Below, piece by piece: positions 33,600-44,520 of a DNA stretch of 64,000 nt (position 1 is its first letter; each line of letters opens with the position of its first letter). The translations under genes were made by a program, and so were the position numbers. This stretch comes from Dryas octopetala (lineage: Eukaryota > Streptophyta > Magnoliopsida > Rosales > Rosaceae): NCBI GenBank assembly GCA_963921425.1, contig OY992832.1:4154001-4218000 (forward strand), written 5' to 3'. The notes beneath the pieces were generated by a model. The model searched no databases. It saw nothing but the letters and a program-made list of their open reading frames with translations, and had not been told where the DNA came from.

Positions 33600-34237
33600 A
33601 TTTTTTGGTTTAATTTTGAGCATGAGCGTGCATTGGTATACTATAACTAAGTGTTGTATTGCAATAATTTTCAATAGAAATCGATGTACCAAAGCATTAT
33701 ATACATCAAAATCAAATTAAAATTATTATCTTACACAATGGTTATATTGTTAAAACCCGTTGTACTAAGTGTCATCCTATAACGGTTTTCAATAGAAACC
33801 GATGTACAAAAGCATTATATACATCAAAAGCAAATTGAAATTATTATCTTACACAACGGTTATTATAAATAAACCGTTGTTTTAATGACAATTTCACCTC
33901 GTGTTTATACTTAAAATAGTTGTAAAATACATGCATTAATTAACGTAACCGTTGTCTTGATGACATTAACACAATAATTATAAGTTGTTTTGATGACATT
34001 AACACAATGAATATGAGTATAACACCGTTGTGTATGTACCTACTCAACAACAGTTTCTTTTAAACCATGGGTTTTTAAGGGTGTATATACAACGGTTTTA
34101 CTCTCATAACCATTGTGTTAATGTCATCAAGACAACGGAAAAAAACTGTTGTGTAATGGTACCCCAATAGACGTCGGTCGATTAGACGACGGTATTTTGG
34201 CAACTTACACAACGGATAAAATCCGTTGTATATTACG
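33600..34237 (+). repeat. CACTA subterminal repeat array
   Basis: Repeated CCGTTGT/ACAACGG and related AACGGTT units occur about a dozen times in both orientations, separated by 15-60 bases. A 40-base unit with AATAGAAA.CGATGTAC.AAAGCATTATATACATCAAAA occurs twice (about 33674-33714 and 33791-33830). Arrays of short subterminal motifs near the ends are a known feature of CACTA elements. Confidence 0.75.
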
Positions 34238-34255
34238 TTTTTTGTAGTAGTGGCA

Positions 34256-37174
34256 GTTTAATTTTCAAAACTGTCCAATTTTTAAGCTCCTTTATAAAGA
34301 CAATTCCTGTAAAAATAAGCAAATTTGATAATTATTTAGTTATCTCAACTCAATATAAGAAAATTACATATAAGAATATAGTGATACAACAAATACTTGA
34401 AATGATAATTATTTAATTAAATGATTAACCAATTTTTGATTTGTCTAATTTTGTGCAAACATGATCTTTTTATATAAACTTAAAAAATAGGTAACTACGA
34501 TCATTAAATTACAATAAAGAGTAAGTCTTACAAAACATACCTCATTATATTTAAGATTATGTATACCTCAATAAATAGGCTCTGTATATTAATATATAAT
34601 ATTGTGCGTTTTAGTTGTGTTAATATATAAATCTGTGAAAAATTTATGAAGGACGTTGATTGCTTCTGGGGATGATGACAGCAAAATGCTCCCACACTCA
34701 GACCCAGCAGGGCCAGCACCAATTCTCTTTATCCTTTTGTCTTTTTTAACAAATAATTCTTTTTATCCTTGAATAACATTTATATGGCCATATTGGCATA
34801 TTATAAGTTGTAATGTAACCTGTCATTCACAATTCACAAATGGGTCCACGGACAGTTCAGGCTCAGCTGATGCATGCAAGTGAGCTCCCCATTAACTGAA
34901 TTGGTACAAATGGACACGAATGCATTAATTTTTACTCATCTACTCCACTCCCATCATAAATAAACCAATTCAAATTAATTATATTTTCTTTTTAAAAACG
35001 AAAAAAAACAAAAACAAAAAAAGGGTTCCCTACTCTTGCTGTTACATTAATATAGACCGCAACTAATTATTTAGAAACCTTTGCTCTCTGACCACCTCTG
35101 AGTCCCTGACCGCAAAGAAAAACCTCTCTTTCGAAAATGTATGAAGTCAGGTTTTTTTATATTGAATTATATACTATCTAGAAGCATCACATTCACAGAC
35201 ATATAACTTATAAGGCAGGTACACTACAATTAAAATGGAATCTGCTGCTTATTTTTTACCTACTAGTCTCTGTTTGAGTTTTAATTTTGATCATATATTT
35301 ATTATTTAAGATTAGAGAGTGAAAATGGTAATGGATTCATTACATTTTTTAGGTTTTAGTGAAATTATATAAATCAGTTATGATTGAAACAAATAAAAAT
35401 GAAAAAAAGTGATTATCTAAAATTCTACAATAAAATGTGTTGAGTTGAGTGTATGTAAAATATATAGACGTATATAGTATGAATACTACATATATAAAGA
35501 ACTTACCTACTATTTGTAGTTATAGAAGGACATATCATATATGTATATAAGTAGTGTCTAATAAGGGATTTTTCGATTTGTGTTAAATGAGGGATCTTCT
35601 TGTGTGTTCCGCACAAACCTTTTAAATTATTTTAAATAAATTATTCTAATAAGTTTGCAGCACGTATAAAGTGTTATTAGAATCAATTTTAATGTAACTT
35701 TCAGATTCAGTTGAACGGAATTAGGTCCAGCTATTAAAAAAAAAAAAACTTATTTCCAGTTGTGAAAGAGGACTAGTGAAAAGTGGGCTTTTATAGTTAC
35801 GTACTTACGTGAGTGGAATGAGTTACAGTGTTACACGATTAATTTTCCTTTCAAAAAGCAAACAGCCGCATTAATGTGCCACTAAACTTGACAGCTCTGT
35901 AGTGGCCAAGTGTGATATTTCATTAAATACTATCCAAGTCAAACACCATCCTTTGCATTATTAGCCGAGTTTTCGGGTGTGAAGTATCAGTATTTAACTA
36001 TTTATACACGTTTTCGGATCAAAATTATCAAATATGAAGAGTCAATAATTTACTTATTTTGAGAATTATATACTCAATTATACGGTCATTATTTATTGCA
36101 TATTTCTTACAGTTATTCATAATTTGTCATTTAGAATAACTTTTTTGAGTACTTATAAAAAAATGAAAAAAAAAAAATAACGAGGATCGTCACATTCTAA
36201 TTTTATATGTTTGTACTCATTCTTTGATCGGAATCAAAATAAAGAATTTGATTTCAATTACGGATTACTCCCTTATTTACTAATTATATGGAAATAAAAA
36301 CATAAGTGGGGCCCACATGAAATTAGGAATTCAACTCCTTATTTTGGAGGAATTGGATTTTTGGGTGAGAGGTGGTAATCCAATTCCTTATTTTGGAGGA
36401 ATTCAATTACTTATATTTTTCCTATTATACCCTCTCATTATTAACTAGCATATAAAATAATTTATTTAGAACAAGGGCATTTTAGTAATCAAATGCCCAT
36501 ATGAGAACAAGGGCATTCATACTCTAATTCCATATGGGCATTTATTTAGAACAAGGGCATTCATACTCTGATTCCATATAGTTTAGTAAACAGCTTTAAT
36601 GGGAATTCAATTCCTCCTCAATTCAACTATTTCTCAATCCAATTTCTCATCAATTTAATTCTTCATAATCCGATTACGGATTAGTAAACATGCCATAAGT
36701 AGAAACCTAAAATGAGAAAGAAATTTAACGCACAGCTCAGCCGGTCCAAAAATTAAGTAGAAGCAATTGTTTATCGAGCGCTTGGCAATTCTTGTCGAGC
36801 AATCTACAGATGCATCTACAACCTAACCCTGCATCTAAAACTTGTATATGTAACTTAAAACCTGTATTTACAATTTAAAACATATCATCTACAACCTAAA
36901 AATGTAATGCATATGCATCCTCCGAGCTCTCAGTAACGTGTTTTTCCCCTCCACGTGCACATACACGGATAGATAGATTGAGCTTCAACTTGATTTTTTA
37001 TTTGACTGAGTTTCCAGTTAAAAATATTTCAAAAATTGGACTAGGGAGTAATTTATTATTATTTTTATGCCTTGATAATTGAACAAATAAAGAAAAAAAA
37101 AAGAAGAGAGAAAAAATCACTAAAAAGAAAAAAGGAAATAGATATCAATATATAAACACCCCAAATAAGCCTAA
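34256..37174. other. Spacer upstream of NUDX9 with a short tandem repeat
   Basis: No gene. At 36468-36590 an AGAACAAGGGCAT unit occurs three times; the last two copies (from 36504 and 36548) are a 44-base tandem pair that includes CATACTCT.ATTCCATAT. Several TCAATTCC/GGAATTG motifs in both orientations at 36330-36660 suggest a decayed inverted-repeat element. Confidence 0.5.
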
Positions 37175-37175
37175 A

Positions 37176-37297
37176 TGGGCTGCGCGAATGGGCTATTCCA
37201 ATTGGCCAGGCATGACCTGGTCTAGACTCAAGACTAAAAAGAAAGCCCAACTTGTTGGGCTTAGGACTCAAAACTTCGAAACGGGCGGGGCGGCCCA
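37176..37297 (+). promoter_or_regulatory. Site II-rich promoter of NUDX9
   Basis: TGGGCT at 37176-37181, 37189-37194 and 37256-37261, AGCCCA at 37243-37248 and GGCCCA at 37292-37297 crowd the 215 bases before the ATG at 37391. Clustered TGGGCY elements mark housekeeping and mitochondrial/translation-coupled plant promoters. No TATA box is evident. Confidence 0.6.
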
Positions 37298-37390
37298 TTG
37301 CTGACCCCATTGCATGCAATCGTTAAACGTATTCGATTCTCAGAATCTCAGGAGACTTCCATCGATCGCTTGTCTGCGCTCGGCGTTCCA

Positions 37391-39650
37391 ATGGAGAAGA
37401 AGGCAGAGACTGAAACGAGCGTGAAGCCCTACAAGCTTCTGCTCTCTTGCCCCTCTGGTCTTTCACCATCACAGGTCCTCTGAATTTTCATTTCCTTCAT
37501 TCACTTGGTTTATATGTGCAGCAAAGCCAATTTTGCTAAATTTTCACATGCATCTGATTTGCAATCTGATGCGTTTGTTTGTGGATTTAAAGGTTTCTGT
37601 GGTTTTTGATCAAGTTAATGACCGAATTCCCCATCCAGACATCAACTTGGAGAATTCTATTTCTGAGGTGAGCTTTCAATTTTGTAATTGTATATGGCCA
37701 AGCTACTATCTATACATAATCACACACACACACACACATATATATACATATACATAATTACATATATATATATATGTTTATTTATTAATTTTTCTTTTCG
37801 ATATTTATGTATATTGAAAAATCAGGGGAAATTGAACCAGTTCAATGTGTTGTGATGGTGCAGTGTGTTTAAATTAGCCCAATTTGATTCTGATAACTGT
37901 TGGATAAGTTTGTTAGTCCTATTATAACATCAACTTGGAAATGGAGTACTTACATTTTAGGATTCTGGGTTGAGTTTATTTTGTTGAGTAGGCAATCTCT
38001 GTTACGGGTTATCTCATCACAACCGTGATTTTCTTAATGTGCGCACACACACACTTCTATAATGTATGGCTAAATTTTTTTTTTTTACTTTTGATTTTTA
38101 TAGATATGGGACCAAAGGGTTCAGAAAAATTCATCATTGTACAATGGGACAAAGTTCAGGGTATGTGGATCTTCTTTGGCAATGAAACTTGTTTAAATTA
38201 CTTTTATAATGATGGCCAGATTGTTCAGTTTCCTCACAAGTATCTGCTGTCCGGAAACTATACCCTTTAATTTTCGCATAACAGTGTATATTGTCTGTAA
38301 TTATACAGTATGGGCAGCTCATATGGCATGATGGAGGTGAACTTAACCAAGAGTCTCATGCATGCCTCCATCTTGGTCTGACGGATTATAGGTCTCACTC
38401 TCTCTCTCACTCCACTGGCCTTTTAATTTTTCTGGTTTTATATCTGTCATCTACTTGCTTTACAGGACTTTTGTGGGCACAAACTTAAATCCTTTATGGG
38501 AAAAGTTCCTGGTTACATCAGAAGGTATGTGAATCCAGTTGTTGAATTTACAGATTCTTAGAGAAATTCGTTAAGGCTCTTACCACATTTTGAAACTATA
38601 TTATTCACCACTTTAAAACTTCCAGGTTTATTAAAGTTATGATAAATGTAAGTTTCTGATGGGAATATTCAACTTGGATGGCATATTAGGATTGGCTTGT
38701 TCTTAAATTTTGTTGACATAGATTGTATCTTCTGATCATCTACAGCTTTGTTTTTCTGTAGATGACGCTATACGTTGTCAACACACCTCAAGTCCATTGG
38801 GTAATGGTGCTATTGTGGAGACATCTGACAAGAAAATAATTGTGTTGCAAAGAAGTAACAATGTTGGGGAATTTCCTGGACACTTTGTTTTTCCAGGAGG
38901 CCATCCAGAGGTACCTAATCCGAAACAAGAAATATTTTCAACCTTCCTTTTTTTCTGGGTAGCTGCATATTGTGATTTCTTCATTGCCTATATATATGTA
39001 CATATTAGTAATGTTCTCTTGCAATATAATCTGTTATGTTATTGTTGTTAGACTTTTTTTCAAAGGCTTATTAGCACATTTGCCCTTGACTTTTAGGTGT
39101 TTTCTCACTTTACCCCCTTACATTTATTTGTTACATAATAACCCCCTGAACCTTTATGCCGTTTCCCACGTTACCCGATTCCGTCAACTCCGTCAATAAC
39201 CCCGTTAGAAATGCTGACGTGGCGTCTACGTGGCAGGGTAATTTCGTCTTTTCAGCCACAAAGGACCAATCTTTGCCATGTGTGTGCCACGTGGTAATTT
39301 GTGGGACCCAATATGCCATGTTGGCAACTAAAATTTAATTAAATCAAAAATTTTAATTTTTTTTAAAAACTTTTCTCTGGATNNNNNNNNNNNNNNNNNN
39401 NNNNNNNNNNNNNNNNNNNNNNNNNNNNNNNNNNNNNNNNNNNNNNNNNNNNNNNNNNNNNNNNNNNNNNNNNNNNNNNNNNNNNNNNNNNNNNNNNNNN
39501 NNNNNNNNNNNNNNNNNNNNNNNNNNNNNNNNNNNNNNNNNNNNNNNNNNNNNNNNNNNNNNNNNNNNNNNNNNNNNNNNNNGGGCTGGGCGGGGAGGGG
39601 CAGGGCTGGGCTGCGTGGAGTTGGGGATGGGTGGGGGCGTGGCTGGCATG

Positions 39651-39696
<46 letters not shown>

Positions 39697-41402
39697 AGGA
39701 GGGAAATGGGAGTGGGTGGAGAGGGAGGGGTGGCCGGAATGTGCAGTGGGTGGGAAGAGAGGGTGGCCGGCCTGCGCAGTGGGTGGAGAGGGAAAGGTTT
39801 GGTTGTTTTGTTTTTTTTTTTATTTTTAATTTAATTGAATTTTAAAGATTTTATTTTTTAAATATTATTTTAATTTAAAGTTTTATTATTTTATTAATTT
39901 AAATATTATTTTAAATATATTTTACGGTTGAAATGACAAAATTACCCTTCCACGTCAGCATTTCTAACGGGGTTATTGACGGAGTTGACGGAATCGGGTA
40001 ACGTGGGAAACGGCATAAAGGTTCAGGGGGTTATCATGTAACAAATAAATGTAAGGGGGTAAAGTGAGAAAACACCTAAAAGTCAAGGGGCAAATGTGCT
40101 AATAAGCCTTTTTTCAATTCTTAAATGCATCGTTGGTTATGGATGTCATTGTTTTGGGTTCACTTCAATGCATGTGCCACATTATCTAGATAATTCCATA
40201 CCCTTTTTTTTTTCTTCTAATCTTGTAGTGACTATAAGAAGCTTTTTCTATTGTTTTTATCTTGCAGACAAATGGTTCCCGGTTATCTGGATCTAATGCC
40301 GTAATATTTGATGATTAACAGCCCCAAGAAGTTGGAATAGTTTCCCATCATCATGAGGACTTGACAGACTCCAAAGTGATTAACAAGAAGGTTTCTCAGG
40401 AGATGTTTGACAGCATTGTTCGTGAGGTAGTTGAAGAAATTGGAGTACCTTCAGCTTCCCTTGTAAGTACAATCTGTAAGCTTGTTTCCTAATTATTTGT
40501 CCATGATACATGTAGTGTGTCTTTCCTGGACTGTGCGTCTAGTACCTCTTCTCCTTGTTGACTGAAAAGTATCTACTGTTGATCATTTGGTTCTAATGCA
40601 GTACGAGCCAGTGTTCATTGGTATATCGCGTAGGGAGTTGAATGTAAGACCTGCTGCATTTTTCTTCATCAAATGCAGGCTCAGCTCCGATGAAATTCAA
40701 CAATTGTATTCTAATGCACAAGACAGCTTTGAGTCAACTCAGCTCTTTGCAGTTCCAATGGTTAGTTCAAATTTTGTTTGGCTTAGAGGCATCAACATGT
40801 GGTTAGTTTTTGCATAACAATCATCTTCTTTCGAACTTTTCTTTTACACATTTTCTAGTATCAAGTGCACACACAATCAATGATGGTAGAATGGCAACAG
40901 TAGTGTGCTTGTACAGTAGTGTTGTTATGATGGTGTTGTGGGCAATGTTGTTGATATTGATTGAAGATGGTTCAATAGAGATGCATAGTTATGGGGACTT
41001 GTGAGGGGAAATTGGTTAAGTGTGGTAGCAGTGTGAGGGGACATTATTTTTTTCATTAGAATCTTGTCTGGTGGAAGCATCATTTCAGAGATTAAAATGA
41101 AACTAATCATTATCAACATTGTTCTTAATTCTTATAATTTATTGAAATAGAGGACTGATTTTAGTGCTGGCCCTGTTAAGGTAGAATGGGAAAACAATTT
41201 GAGATGAATCATAATCCCTTGACTTTTTGTGTTACAATAGAAAGTTAATGAATCTCAAACTTCGGTTGTTTCAATGTAAGTTCTCATGAATTTTTCTTTA
41301 TATCAGATCGATTTAGAGAACATGACATCTAAAATGCCAGGCTGCCATGAAGGTGGATTTGCTTTATACAAGTTGATGGTAGAAGCCGTGAAGAATGCTT
41401 GA
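37391..41402 (+). CDS. NUDX9: Nudix hydrolase 9-type (NUDT22 family)
   Basis: Nine exons: 37391-37474, 37593-37667, 38104-38160, 38309-38391, 38466-38524, 38762-38910, 40322-40462, 40602-40760 and 41307-41402; 903 bases, 300 residues. All borders are GT-AG and in phase. The N-terminal half holds SVVFDQVNDRIPHPDINLENS and LHLGLTDYRTFVGTN; the Nudix domain spans about 140-290 (PLGNGAIVETSDKKIIVLQRS, FPGGHPEPQE, REVVEEIGV). The Nudix box is expanded: GX5E (Gly166-Glu172) is followed by 30 residues, not seven, before Arg203-Glu204. That arrangement suits the NUDX9/NUDT22 group, which hydrolyses nucleotide-sugar diphosphates (GDP-mannose for Arabidopsis NUDX9, UDP-glucose for human NUDT22). Intron 6 splits the Nudix box and carries a transposon and an assembly gap. 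Confidence 0.93.
39383..39582. other. Assembly gap (200 N)
   Basis: Exactly 200 unresolved bases inside the NUDX9 intron 6 element. The round length suggests a gap of estimated or default size rather than a measured one. G-rich and GA-repeat sequence on its right edge probably caused the break. Confidence 0.99.
39654..39693. repeat. (GA)n microsatellite
   Basis: About twenty GA units inside the NUDX9 intron element, 70 bases right of the assembly gap, in G-rich surroundings. Confidence 0.95.
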
Positions 41403-42638
41403 TGAAAGATCATAACTACGGCTCAAAGTTGTCAGCCCTTAGTGTCTCAGCTGCTTTCAGGAAGACTTCTAAGCCTCAGACTCCCTTTCTACGTTATTAT
41501 TGCCGTTGATACAAAAAGGAATCAGAAGTATATTGTGTGGTTGCTCATTAATAACTATTCTCTATGCACTAACACATCATTATATAAATTTATATGTATC
41601 CTCGTTGCAAAAACTTGTTATAGATGTTGATGTGTTGATTTGTTGCCAAAAGAGTGAGAATCTTGTGGCTGTTTGATTTGTTGTTTTTGTGCTGTAAGTG
41701 ACTTGTTTCTATTATATATGGTAATTAGAAGCATATGACTAGGATAAGCAATGCTGCGACACGCAAGCACATTTGGAGGCATACTTGCACAACAGACACA
41801 TTACCACATGGGCAGGCATGCTTAAATTAATATTGCACTACAGCATCAATTTGTCTTTCAAAATTATGTCAGAATCACATCAACCAGAACTCAAACTGGT
41901 TTTCAGTGTTCTAGGGAAGACTTTGATGGTCAAATTTGATCTCTTTGTACATATGACAAGTGGCTTCTAAGCCATCATCGTCGTCATCCTTACCTTTGTC
42001 ACAATTATGTTGGGTCGATCGGCCACATGAATTATTTTCCTGCATTCTTCTCTGTTATATGCGATATATAAATTTAATTTTGATTTAAATCTTTCTGTAA
42101 ACCTTTTTCTGGAAGTCAAAACTTTAGCTGAATTGTCTTCTAAGTTAGGTGTCAACATGAAAATTAATTATTGGTTAGTTAGCCAGTTGGCACATTAGTT
42201 TTTTTTTTTTTTATCCCAACAATAATTATTTTTAAGTTTGAAGCTCAATGAGAAAGTGAGGGGGATAGTTTTGCTTGTTTATAGCATCTATGTGTTTCAA
42301 TGGTATCTTGTAATTAAAGTGGAATGCCTATAAGCTCAAGGAAGGACAGTTCTGGTGAGGAAATCCAGTTGGCTTATAAGACTAAATGCTCTTCTGAACC
42401 CTTATCACTTTTTTTTTTTTTTGGTTTCCTTTTGTGGAACCATTTACCCCTTATAAAGTTTCAGTCAGATGATTTGTGTGTTTATTGTTGCTTACCCTTT
42501 AGACTTCAGTGTGTATTTCTACTTCCTAGCTGCAAGGTAAGCAAGATTCCTATTTGGTGATCCAGGTCAAAAGTGCCAATTTATGGAGAGTAGGTGGAGT
42601 CCATGAAAGAGAAAGCTAAGTAAAGAGGTAAGACCAGG
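41403..42638. other. NUDX9 3' flank and spacer
   Basis: The first 200-300 bases probably include the 3' UTR of NUDX9. No gene is visible in the remainder. Confidence 0.5.
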
Positions 42639-42824
42639 TCTTATAAAAGGGCTGTTATTTGCACACTTTTTTTTCTTTCTTTTTGCACACCTTTTTGTAA
42701 AAAAAAAAATCAAAAATAAAAAATTAAAGGAAAAGACACACTCACCCCTCACCCAACACACCCCTTACTCTCAGACAAAAAAAAAAAAAAAAAACACACA
42801 CCCCTCAAAAAAAAAAAAACACAC

Positions 42825-42965
42825 CCGCCCTCCTCCCTCCCCTCCACCAAGCCCCAGCCCCGTCGCACCCTCCCTCCAGCCCCGACCCAGCCCGACCTCC
42901 TCCCTCCCCTCCACCAAGCCCCAGCCCCGTCGCACCCTCCCTCCAACCCCGACCCAGCCCACCTC
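42825..42965. repeat. 67-bp C-rich minisatellite
   Basis: Two near-identical 67-base units start at about 42831 and 42898 (TCCTCCCTCCCCTCCACC...), followed by shorter, degenerate units to about 43080. Composition is over 75% C plus some A/G. Confidence 0.8.
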
Positions 42966-43107
42966 CTTCCCTTCCACCCAGCCCGACCTCCTCCCTCCCC
43001 TCCACCCAGCCCCGGCCCCATCACACCCCCTCCCACCCAACCCCGTCGCACCTTCCCTCTAGCCTCGACCCACCCGGCCCACCTCCCTCTAGGTTCGGTG
43101 GATATAT

Positions 43108-43206
43108 GCCGAATGGTTTATGGGTGTTCGGCGGTTGGCTGTCGAATGGTTTGTGGGTGTTCAGTGGGTGGTTGCCGAATGGTTTGTGGGTGTTCGGTGG
43201 GTGGCT
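43108..43206. repeat. 33-bp minisatellite, three copies
   Basis: Three 33-base units start at 43108, 43141 and 43174, each with CGAATGGTTT.TGGGTGTTC. Because 33 is a multiple of three, every frame shows an 11-residue repeat, which explains the repetitive open frames on both strands. Confidence 0.9.
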
Positions 43207-43577
43207 GCAGAAGGAAGGAGAAAACAGAGAGAGAAAAGGAGGGAGGGAGGAGAGAAGAGGAGGAGGTTGGGTGCTGCTTGTGGTGGTTGGGTGAGGGAGG
43301 GAGGGGGCTGGGTGGGTGGGTCGGGGCTAGAGGGAGGGTGCGGCGGGGCTGGGGCTTGGTGGAGGGAGGGCTGCGTGGGTGGGTGTGGTCGGGTGAGGGA
43401 GATGATGGGGGGTGTGTGTGTTTTTTTTGGGTCTGTTGATGGGGTGTGCAAAAGAGAAAAAATGGAGTTGGTTTTGGGTGTGAGAAGGGTGAGTGTCTTT
43501 TCCTTTGATTTTTGAATTTTTTTTTTACAAAAGAGAGTGCAAAAAGAAAAAAAAAATGTGTGCAAATAGCAGCCATC

Positions 43578-44511
43578 TCTTATAATTGTCCTATAACCTA
43601 TCAGTAGCTGTTCCCACTTTACCAGATGCATTGTTATGAACCCATCTTCTGTTGCTCTTCCCTTCTTTTCCAGGCACCTGACCCTAAATGGAACAATTAT
43701 CACAATTCTATATTTGATATATTTAAAAAACAAAAACAAAAACTAGTTGGGTCCAACTATGATTTTACTAAGCCTAGAAGATTTCCAAGTTGCAATGCTT
43801 CTTTGCTTTGAATAGAAAAAATGGAAAATGGTCATTAGTTAGCAGGTCAGCACTCACAGAGTGTATGAAACATGGTGATAGTGATAATGACAATGAAAGC
43901 AACCCTTCTATATTAGGTGAGTCAATGGTGAAAGCAAGCAAGCCCAGTCAATTAAAACTTTAAATGTGTTAATGTGCTATATTATATTATATTTATAGAT
44001 AAGTACCATATTACATGCTATAATAATATCTACCTAAATGAGAATGACAGCAACATCTAAGAGCACTATACGTGCACTGATTCCCATCAAGAAAAAAAAA
44101 AATGATAGGCTACAGACTACAGTGTCTGGAACATCATGTGCAAACCGCACGTGCGGTGGATGATTCCCATTTCTGTTGCAGGACATATATGCTTTGTTTA
44201 TTTCTAATAACTCCCATGTGAGCTATGTATAGTATATTTTACCAAGTAGGTGTTCCACACTTCCACTTGTCCGTGATTAGATATACATAGCCTTTTATAG
44301 AGCACAAACAGTGTTTTTTCTGGCTTGGCTTGTATATAACATAAATCTAACATGAAATTGCATGATAAACAATTGCATTTTCTTTTGGACCAAATGATAA
44401 ACAATTGCTTGATACTGTAAAACCAGCAATTATGCCAGCTTGCATTTTCTTTTTGTGCTTCCTTCGATATGAAGTACTTGTATTTTGAGTTTTTTTCTTG
44501 TTTTTTAATAT
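43578..44511. other. Spacer between two elements
   Basis: AT-rich, no gene recognised. Confidence 0.5.
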
Positions 44512-44520
44512 TTTATTTTA

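Larger units (their letters stand above)
30012..34252 (+). mobile_element. Non-autonomous CACTA (En/Spm) transposon, 4.24 kb, with captured gene fragments
   Basis: The left end CACTACTACAAAAAA (30012-30026) is matched exactly by the reverse complement at 34238-34252. Both sides are flanked by GCA (30009-30011 and 34253-34255), the 3-bp target duplication of CACTA elements. The right 600 bases are dense in ACAACGG/CCGTTGT subterminal repeats, the usual transposase-binding array. No transposase frame is present, so it depends on a partner in trans. The interior holds a CT microsatellite (30386-30411), a broken kinase exon (31592-31690) and a gene-like four-exon segment (32019-33441), described separately. 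The terminal match suggests a moderately young element. Confidence 0.93.
39064..40109. mobile_element. Young long-TIR element in NUDX9 intron 6
   Basis: Inverted arms of about 159 bases (39064-39222 and 39950-40109) begin AGGCTTATTAGCACATTTGC and differ at only one substitution and one single-base indel by eye. Flanks are TTTTTCAA on both sides (39056-39063 and 40110-40117), an 8-bp target duplication, or 10 bp with one mismatch if the element starts at GGCTTA. Long arms suggest a Mutator-like element, the 8-bp duplication a hAT; I leave the superfamily open. The interior contains a 200-base N gap, a GA repeat and AT-rich sequence. No coding region is visible outside the gap. Confidence 0.85.
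42647..43577. mobile_element. C-rich non-autonomous transposon with internal minisatellites
   Basis: The left end (GGCTGTTATTTGCACAC, then TTGTAAAAAAAAA, then AAAGGAAAAGACAC) is mirrored at the right end (GGCTGCTATTTGCACAC in reverse complement, with the same order of motifs). TCTTATAA flanks both sides (42639-42646 and 43578-43585), an 8-bp target duplication. The interior is strongly strand-asymmetric: C-rich from 42820 to 43090, then G-rich from 43100 to 43400, so the element can fold into a long hairpin. It contains a 67-bp and a 33-bp tandem repeat. Long open frames inside are low-complexity products of this composition, not genes. Confidence 0.72.

Noticed and set aside
39353..39649. 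Proline-rich minus-strand frame across the N gap
   Set aside because: Most of its residues are unknown because it spans the 200 N; the rest is simple sequence.
40268..40320. Extra NUDX9 exon after TTGCAG at 40267
   Set aside because: The continuing frame meets TAA before joining exon 7, and acceptor 40321 gives the family-like GGHPEPQE junction.
42749..43739. Gly- and Pro-rich frames on both strands
   Set aside because: Products of C/G asymmetry and the 67-bp and 33-bp repeats inside a transposon, open in several frames at once.
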